From assembly GCA_028023455.1 (NCBI GenBank), contig JAQFVV010012397.1, positions 1,607,501-1,671,500 on the forward strand: DNA of 64,000 nt, given 5' to 3'. Position 1 is the first letter of the stretch; every line of letters starts with the position of its first letter. The notes beneath the pieces were generated by a model. It was given only the letters and a program-made list of their open reading frames with translations. It ran no database searches and was not told where the DNA came from. Below are positions 56,780-64,000 of this stretch, piece by piece. The position numbers were made by a program, and so were the translations under genes. Origin of the DNA: Epiperipatus broadwayi. Its lineage: Eukaryota; Onychophora; Udeonychophora; Euonychophora; Peripatidae.

Positions 56780-59700
56780 TCATCATCATTTTCAACTATT
56801 ATCAATCCACTGCAGGATGAATGTCTCTCCAAGTTCAATCCATCTTCTCTGTTCTTTAGCCTCTCTTCTCCACATCACCCCAGCACAATCTTATTTCAGT
56901 CATCCATCTCATATGTGATCTTTTTCTAGATCTCTTAGAATTTCATTTAAAATTTCAATTGTCCGTCTATTACAATCTCTTCTAGCAATATGTTGAGCCT
57001 AAGTCCACTTCATCTAATATGTGTGTTGAATGTCTTTAGAAAAGTTTAATTTTATTTAAATATTCCAAATACCTTCAACTGTTAGTAATATCAGAGCAAC
57101 AAGTTAAACTTTTCTAAAAACATTCAACACACATATTAGATGGTGGAAATAGTCCAATATAAAAATACAACAAGAACACCATCATAACAAACCTTCAGGA
57201 AAACATTAAGTCCACTTCAGTCTCTTAATCCTTTCAATAATATCGATAACACCTATTTGTTCTCTCACTCATGTATTTTGTTTTTGATCTCTTCTTGTTA
57301 TTCTTAACATACAGCTCTCCATACTTCATTGGGTGATCTGAAGTTTCTATATTGCTATTTTGTTAAGGGTCCAAGTTTTAAATTCATAAGTAAGAACTGG
57401 GAAAACATATTTATTAAAAACCTTCCTTTTCAAACACATAAACATATTTCTGTTTAATATTAAGTTATTTATACCAAAAACCCTCCAACCAAATTTAATT
57501 CTATGATTAATTTCATTTATTATGTTTTCATCTGTAGTAATAATTTGATCAAGGTATTCGAAGTTATTAACTTCTTCTAACTCATTATTATCAATCTTTA
57601 TTTCCATCTTTTGAGAAAATGCATTGAACATTACTTTATTCTTTTTAACATTTACTTTTAATCCTACTTTCTTTCTTTTATCTGATAACTCTTGCAACAT
57701 TTCTTGAAGCTCTGAAGCATTATTTGCAAAAACAACTGCATCATCTGCAAAATTTAAATGACTTACATAATCTCCATTTAATTTTACTCTCTTAGTTTCC
57801 CATTTCAATCCACAAGATACTTCTTGCAAAACTGCTGTAAAAAGTTTTGGAGATATGGAGGCACCCTGTCTTACACCGTTGTCAATGTTAATCTTCCTAA
57901 TCTCATTATGTAATCTAATTGTTACTGTTGCATTTTTATAAATATTCTTCAAAAATATGACAATATCCTGGGTTTATACTTTGATGGTCTAATGCTTTAA
58001 TCCCTGAAACAATGTTTATAGAATCAAATGCTTTTACATAATCTACAAATCCAATACATAATGGCAAATCATATTACTGGTTCTTTCTATAACTTTTCTC
58101 AATACTTGGATGTGATTTGCTGTACTAAAACCACTTTTAAATCCAGCTTGTTCTTTTGATTGGTTAAAATCCAAAGTTCATTGTAGATGAGTTGTAATTT
58201 TGTATAAAACTGATAAAAGACTGATAGGTTTGTATTTTCTAATATTTTGTTTATCATCTTTTTTAAATATTAATATTAGTAATGCATTCTTACAATCATC
58301 TGGTACATCTTCATCATTTAGTCATTTGATATATAACTTTGCCAAAAAATTCTATTTCCATCAGTACCTGAAGTTTTCTCTTTCTTCATAAATTTAATTT
58401 CATGTCTCTCTTCATTTAAAATCTTGGGCAATTCAGAAGATATAATAATTGTAGGAGGTACTTTTTTTTAATTCTTTACTGTTATATAATTTTTGATAGA
58501 ACACACATTTCATGATGTCATTGTTTCATCTTTTCTTCTTATTGCAGAAATAAATTACCTACCCATTCCAAGATGTTGTTTTACACTCTTGAGACTTTTA
58601 TTCGCTTCTATAGCTTTCCTTGCTAGTTCATACTTTCTTATATCATTAACTCTTTTTCACAACACTTTACAAAATTCAAAATATTCGATTCTTTTTAATG
58701 CATCATTTTTATATATTTTCATATTCCTTTCCTTCATAAATTGTCTTGTATTGGAAGAAATTTTACTGGACAATTGTGGCTTTTTTTGTACCAGCTATCT
58801 TTGTTGTATTCCTATTGATTTTGTTCAAATTTGAATCATGTTCAAAATCTGTTTTCTGAAGATTAGGAATATCAATGGTGAATATTGTTTTTCTTAATAA
58901 TTTTTCTCCCTCTAGTTTTACATTAACATATATCTTGCACCTTACTATTTGATGATCACTTCTTGTGTCGAATTTATTAAGAACATTACAATCTTGAAAT
59001 ACATATTTTCTGTTAGTCAAACTATAATTTAATTCTGCTATATCTTCATTTGGATGTTTCCATGTTCATTTACCATTTTTTTCAAAAAAGAATTCATAAT
59101 ATGAAGTTTCTCTTTTTTTCTGCAAACCTCACAAGTCTATGTCCTCTCTCATTTCTACCATTATAACCAAATTTACCTACTACACTTTCATCTTTTAATT
59201 GTTTACCAACTGTACCATTAAAGTCTCCCATGACAATTTTAAAATGTTGCTTGGTCTGATCAAAAGCTTTTTGGCCATCCATATAAAAAAATCTCTATTT
59301 TTTCGTCACAATGAGAGCTTGATGGGCATAAACCTGAACTATCTGCATTTGATATCTGCAATTAAGTTGAATACTTAATCTCATCCCTATGTCTGATACA
59401 CTATCAATCTCCACAATGTTGTTCTTCCACTTTTTATTTACAATGAATTCTACTCCATTTGTACTCCCAATGTTTGTTCCTATGTAATACAGTACATGTC
59501 CACTTTTTAAATCAATTGTCACTTCATCCTTTCTTCTAACTTCACAAAGTCCAGTAATGTCTCATTTAATATGAGAGTTCTTCCCATTCTTGCAATTTTC
59601 TTTTTATGTGAAAGGTCATCATCAAATGGCAGCCTAGGTCCATAATAGGATATTCTTAGCACCCTCCACACCACCAACTGATGCCTTGGCCATGATTTAT

Positions 59701-60030
59701 TTTTGTCTGTCATGATTGTAAATATCTATTAGAAGAGAACAAAATCATTCACATACACATTCATTCTGCCTTCAAGAAAATTCAACTGATATTTTACTTA
59801 AGAGCTAGCTATCAGGCAACTGAGAAAAAAGACCATGGCATTTCTTCAGCTTAAACTCAGAGCTAAAAAGCCAATGAACTCACAATGTTGGTTAATGTGT
59901 GTTGGTGAGCAGCTCATTTATGTTTGTATACTATATGAATAATTACATAGTAATAGCAGCTGCAACTATAAGAACATATGGAGTTGACATTAAAATTTGC
60001 TCTTCTTGGTTTCTTTAAGGCAAAAATATT
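56780..60030 (-). mobile_element. RTE LINE copy, 3.2 kb, with nested insertion
   Basis: Minus-strand RTE element read from about 60030 to its CAT/ATG-repeat tail near 56780. The endonuclease has VEFIVNKKWKN, IVQVYAHQA, MGDFNGTVG (59235-59205) with the GDFN motif, and TRSDHQIVRCKI. The RT has VRQGASISPKLFTAVLQEV and NFADDAVVFA (catalytic FADD box, about 57770-57740), then LKVNVKKNKVMFN. The last domain continues past VLTYEFKTWTL, broken, to the 3' end. Stops and frameshifts separate the pieces, but the 57952-57347 stretch is open for 201 codons. A foldback element (57013-57206) sits inside the 3' part. It lies in the sense direction of the lipase gene. Confidence 0.9.
57000..57219. repeat. Foldback repeat family 3 with 13-bp duplication, nested in RTE
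   Basis: The insert 57013-57206 carries TGTGTTGAATGTCTTTAGAAAAG and its mirror CTTTTCTAAAAACATTCAACAC and ends CAAACCTTCAGGAAAACAT. TAAGTCCACTTCA stands on both sides (57000-57012 and 57207-57219). Since the RTE sequence is otherwise continuous across the insert, the duplication is a real insertion scar. The family also occurs at 11425-11776. Confidence 0.93.
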
Positions 60031-60057
60031 GAAATATATTTGAATGTATTGTTAAAT

Positions 60058-60073
60058 GTTGGTTACAATTATA

Positions 60074-60107
<34 letters not shown>

Positions 60108-60119
60108 TATAATTGTAAC

Positions 60120-60180
<61 letters not shown>
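60058..60180. repeat. Palindrome around a TA array, then second TA array
   Basis: GTTGGTTACAATTATAATCAT (60058-60078) is exactly mirrored by ATGATTATAATTGTAACCAAC (60103-60123) around a TA run. A second TA run continues to about 60178. Confidence 0.95.
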
Positions 60181-60182
<2 letters not shown>

Positions 60183-60189
60183 CTAAATA

Positions 60190-60475
60190 ATACATGGGCA
60201 ATTTAAAAAGTATTGCAGTTTGTAATGTTAATTGACTATTTATTAGTCTACATTACAGTGACATGTTTATTTCATGTTTAAAGAGGTTTATTTAAACTTC
60301 AATGTATCAATATTTCATACTCTGTAGTCAAGTTGCAAGCTTTAAGTGTCCATATATATTCAATGGACCATTAGTAAGAATGGATTCGAAAAGGTGTGAA
60401 GGTTGCCTTGACAGCAGTGCGAAATATTGATTACTATATTTTACTGTGAATGTTTAGGTGGTTTACCCAGGCACC
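60190..60475 (+). repeat. Unclassified 280-bp repeat, copy 2
   Basis: The copy is homologous to 37895-38170, sharing TTGCAGTTTGTAATG, GTTTATTTAAACTTC and AAGTTGCAAGCTTTAAGTGTC. It also follows a TA array. Confidence 0.75.
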
Positions 60476-63400
60476 AATTCTATACAAGATAGAATAAATT
60501 TATCATTTAAATTAAATCTCCACTTATTGATAAGATTCTTATGATACTACTACTCTATAGCTTAGCTCAGTTGGTGGTTATAGGGTATTGTGGTCATCTA
60601 GAATGCAATGGGAATGAGAGAAGCATTTATAACCAATAATTGTATAATATTGATTTAATTACATTATAAGCATCTACTAAGTTATCAAAATAAAGCAATT
60701 TATAAATTAACTCAAATCATTATATATTCAGTTCTTTTACTACCCAAGTACATGCTAGACCAATCACACCACTCATCTAGTATGCTTGGGATCACTACAA
60801 TAATACTCAATCTACCAGCATTTAATTTAGATTGAACAGCTATATTAATATTTCTTAAATGATGCATTAATCTCAGGCTCTGCTCTGTAAGCAACAAATC
60901 AATCCTAATACAATATAACCATTAAGTAATAAGGGCTATTATGAAATTGATAGTCATTACAATAAATAAAGTGTAGACAATGATAAGGATCGAGTACATT
61001 TTTATCTCACATCATTATCTATTCTAAGCAAGGTAAAATCATGATTTGGCATTACAATGTTAGGATCTCTTAAAACTGTATTGTTTAAATAAATGGCATA
61101 TAATGTTATACTGACAAGTGATACAATTTAAAATAAGGTATGATTTATTTTTAGCATTTATAGTGTTTGGATCAATCAACTCATTGTTATCGAGATAAAT
61201 TCCATAAGCTAGCAGATCAATAAATATTCTAGTTATTTTATGTTGAAGATATGCATGTGGAGATGGTCAATTGAATGTACATGATAAACAATTTAGAGGG
61301 CATCTTATCTCAGCAAAACATTTATTACAAGAAAACATTATTTTACAACACATCGATGATGATTTTAACATTACCTTTACATTAAACACAGATTGGATTA
61401 AATAACATTAAATTATATAATTGTGTACACTTAATATTTGAAGACGCTTTCTTCTATTTATTATCTTATTTACATTTATCACTCTATTTGCTTATTTACC
61501 AACAATAAACAATAAAAGAAAATTATACATTTACAATCCAATGTTAATACATCTATTCTCACTTGTGCTCTTAATAAGCCATGACAAACAGTACCAAAGA
61601 ATCAACTGATGCTATAAAATTATTTCTGAATATCTGTAGATTAATATTTGCTAAATAAATCTAAGTGACAGTTTTATTACTTTTTGCATTAGATAAAGTA
61701 GAATTTCCTAATTTAATACTATATTCATACTGGAGGATGAATTAATAACAATAGTAATGAATGAAATATTAATAATATGGGTGATATGATTTGACAAAAT
61801 ATTTATACCTAATAATTCTAGTGATGGCTTCTTTCTACATCTAAATTTACCATATTTCCGAATATGTGTACCTTTATAAAATTACAAATACAATGCATTT
61901 ATAAATTATAATTTCTATCAGTTTACTTGCGGAACGGATGATGCAATAAGTTAATCATTAAATCAATGATCTATTTCAAGCATATCATAGAAATCCATAA
62001 AACAGTTATCTGATATAATCAACATATATTACCTGATGATAATTACGCCAGAATGAAGAAGGAAAGAGAAATAACAATAAATTGATATTTACATATACGC
62101 GCATGATGGTTAACCAAAACTCCAAATTCAAACTTAATTCTTCAATAAATATCTACCAACCTTTAAGACACAAATGTTGCAGAACTCAGCCGACTTATCA
62201 TCAATAAATGGGGCATTTGCTACTTCATTTAAAAAATACAACTATCTCATCATATGCTATCAAACAAGAAAATACATTATCACCCACGGTTTAACAAGTA
62301 AGTAATCAAGGAGAGTATTACTCGATCCGCATAGCAAAAATCATCCCTTCGATTGCTTCTTCATCCAAATGTACTCAATGCATTTCATATATAAACAAAT
62401 CTATAAACAGACACACTCTTAATTCTTCATCTTCCTTTAACATACGGCACCAAACCGAAACTGATAGAAAAGCAAAATATAACTTTGGTAAAATAGTACA
62501 TGACAGTGCACACATACGCGAATATACGCTCATATATAAAATGATTCCTAAACCATATCAAACAATAAAATGTCATATTAACAATAATAAACTTTAAATG
62601 AATCTATTACGTCTGAGAATTATGAATATTGAATTTCAACTTAAAGTCCATACTGTCAAGTAAGTTTAACTATTCTGCATACTGGCATAAATATCTCTAT
62701 GTGTCTATCTAGTATTATAAACCAATATATAATATTAAAGTATTTAATTTTAACTAATAATATGAGCATAAGAATATCCATTTTTCTTTTAACATAATAC
62801 CAAAAAATATATATATTACCGATTTGGTATAGTTTATACCAAAATCTCCGAGACATTCTAGAGGAGATTAGGCATATAAGTAAATAACAATAATAATAAA
62901 CTAAATTAAGCATTAAAAAAATCTACTTATCTACTATAGGCAATATTAAGGAATACATGTCAACATTAATCATTAAGATAAAAGGTTTTTTTTTTTTTAG
63001 TTCAGACAGAAAGTTTAAATGGAAATATATGCATAGTTCACAATGATAAAGACGAATTAATAACATTAAAAACATACAAACATTGCTCCTGCAGGCTAAA
63101 GTAACATTTGACAAAAACTGCAATAATCTCCAATGTTCTTAGAATTTTCTAATAGACATTATAAACAGCCTTTAGAATCATTTTACTTATCATAAAATAA
63201 AATATCTCCAATTCGGTAAGATAATCCAAGTATAAGTTTATGACTTTATTTCTAGGTTTCTAGCATTCAATAGGATTTTCGTAACAATTAAATCCATTGT
63301 CAGTGATTTATCCATGCTCATATACGTTATTTGTAACTAATTATTAAATATTATTAGGTCACGCATTCTATCACTCATTTTTTATAGGTGCGAATGGTAA

Positions 63401-64000
63401 GGTTATTTGGTATATATGACTATCCTATTAATGAGAGGGTTAGAATAGATAACTTTTCCATTTTTAACTTTATTTTGCATAGCAAGAACATAAAATTTGT
63501 CAACCGAGGGTCAGTAAACTGTTTCACTAAAAAGTTCAACACAATTTTTCTAATTAATTTCATTGTAATTTATACAATTCCAACATCATTTATTCATTAG
63601 AAATATGTTATAGTAAATCATACTTAACAATTTTATATAATATCCATGCATTTTTGAACAAAGTAAATCTAAATTATTAGCTGGTAAAATCCAGAGCTGG
63701 GTACCTTTTTTAAATTTAGCCTTCCATGTAAACAGTCCTATTCTGAGCAGTATGAGAGATCTTTATCCATAAAGGAATAGTAGAGAATTTTCACAATTTA
63801 GTTCACTTATTTTTTTTATTTTTTTAGAAAATTATTCCTCTTTCCATAACTATTCTGTCTTTCTTCTCTGCTTTTTTCCACCTTTCTGCTTAGCCATGTC
63901 TTTTTTTATATATAAGTTATAATGAGTTTAGCAATATGCAAGAATTTCTTGCTTGTAAAAAAAAAATTTAGTAACAGAATATTGGAAAAAAAAAATTAAA
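60476..64000. other. Upstream or intron sequence with no assigned exon
   Basis: AT-rich. A minus-strand frame at 60897-60712 (61 codons, with PSILDEWCDWSSMYLG) has ordinary protein composition but no family I recognise. A TAGCTTAGCTCAGTTGG stretch at 60556-60575 resembles a tRNA A box, but no B box follows. The N-terminal lipase exons may lie here but none could be supported. Confidence 0.45.

Noticed and set aside
60556-60640. tRNA-like A-box sequence TAGCTTAGCTCAGTTGG.
   Set aside because: No B box, anticodon stem or acceptor pairing follows, so I do not call a tRNA or SINE.
60712-60897. Minus-strand frame of 61 codons with ordinary composition.
   Set aside because: No recognised family, no splice context linking it to the lipase, and no second copy in the window to identify it as a repeat.
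62815-62853. Possible 38-nt lipase microexon on the minus strand: acceptor CTCCTCTAG, CLGDFGINYTKS, donor GTAATA.
   Set aside because: It loosely resembles the C-x-x-x-L-G-C-F start of pancreatic lipases, but the second cysteine and the following conserved residues are missing. Such a short match is expected by chance.

Overview
The window looks like a very AT-rich animal genome, most likely a mollusc and plausibly a coleoid cephalopod such as an octopus. That guess rests on long introns, a tRNA-derived SINE, many RTE-type LINE pieces, Penelope-like fragments and abundant foldback repeats. It is an inference from the general look, not a proof. Nothing bacterial, no rRNA, no intact tRNA gene and no CRISPR array was seen.

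The only host gene I can support lies on the minus strand: part of a secreted lipase of the pancreatic lipase family. Five exons run in gene order at 56486-56337, 54517-54409, 32965-32849, 15528-15412 and 10001-9759. All have AG acceptors and GT donors, all junction phases agree (0/0, 0/1, 1/1, 1/1, 1/1), and together they encode about 245 residues without a stop. They carry the nucleophile elbow GHSLG, the acid in GLDPSE, the histidine in CNHMHS and a full-length cysteine-bounded lid. The N-terminal exons, signal peptide and C-terminal PLAT domain are not identified here. They probably lie beyond the window edges or in exons too short or diverged to see. The introns are about 1.8, 21.4, 17.3 and 5.4 kb.

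Almost everything else is transposable-element debris within or around that gene. 1-9.7 kb: an old LINE RT piece (345-1170), a foldback repeat (1361-2074), a nearly full-length but broken two-ORF LINE on the minus strand (2346-7162), a second foldback, and a Penelope-like fragment between inverted repeats (8645-9656). 10-17.5 kb: an RTE LINE remnant, a foldback element starting with a perfect 116-bp palindrome, and a 457-bp tandem repeat capped by an inverted arm. 19.7-25.7 kb: an LTR retroelement with about 1.55-kb LTRs, one coiled-coil gag-like ORF and no visible pol. Its second LTR is followed again by primer site and leader, as in a tandem copy. 28-45 kb: two tRNA-type SINEs, a jockey-like LINE relic containing an exact 181-bp tandem duplication, several RTE pieces inserted in each other, and an open Penelope GIY-YIG reading frame. 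45-64 kb: mostly featureless AT-rich intron or upstream sequence, a 0.55-kb purine-rich tract, two lipase exons and a 3.2-kb RTE copy carrying a clean nested insertion.

The most unusual signal is a set of foldback repeats of three sequence families. Several copies are flanked by direct repeats of about 13 bp, longer than usual for inverted-repeat DNA transposons.
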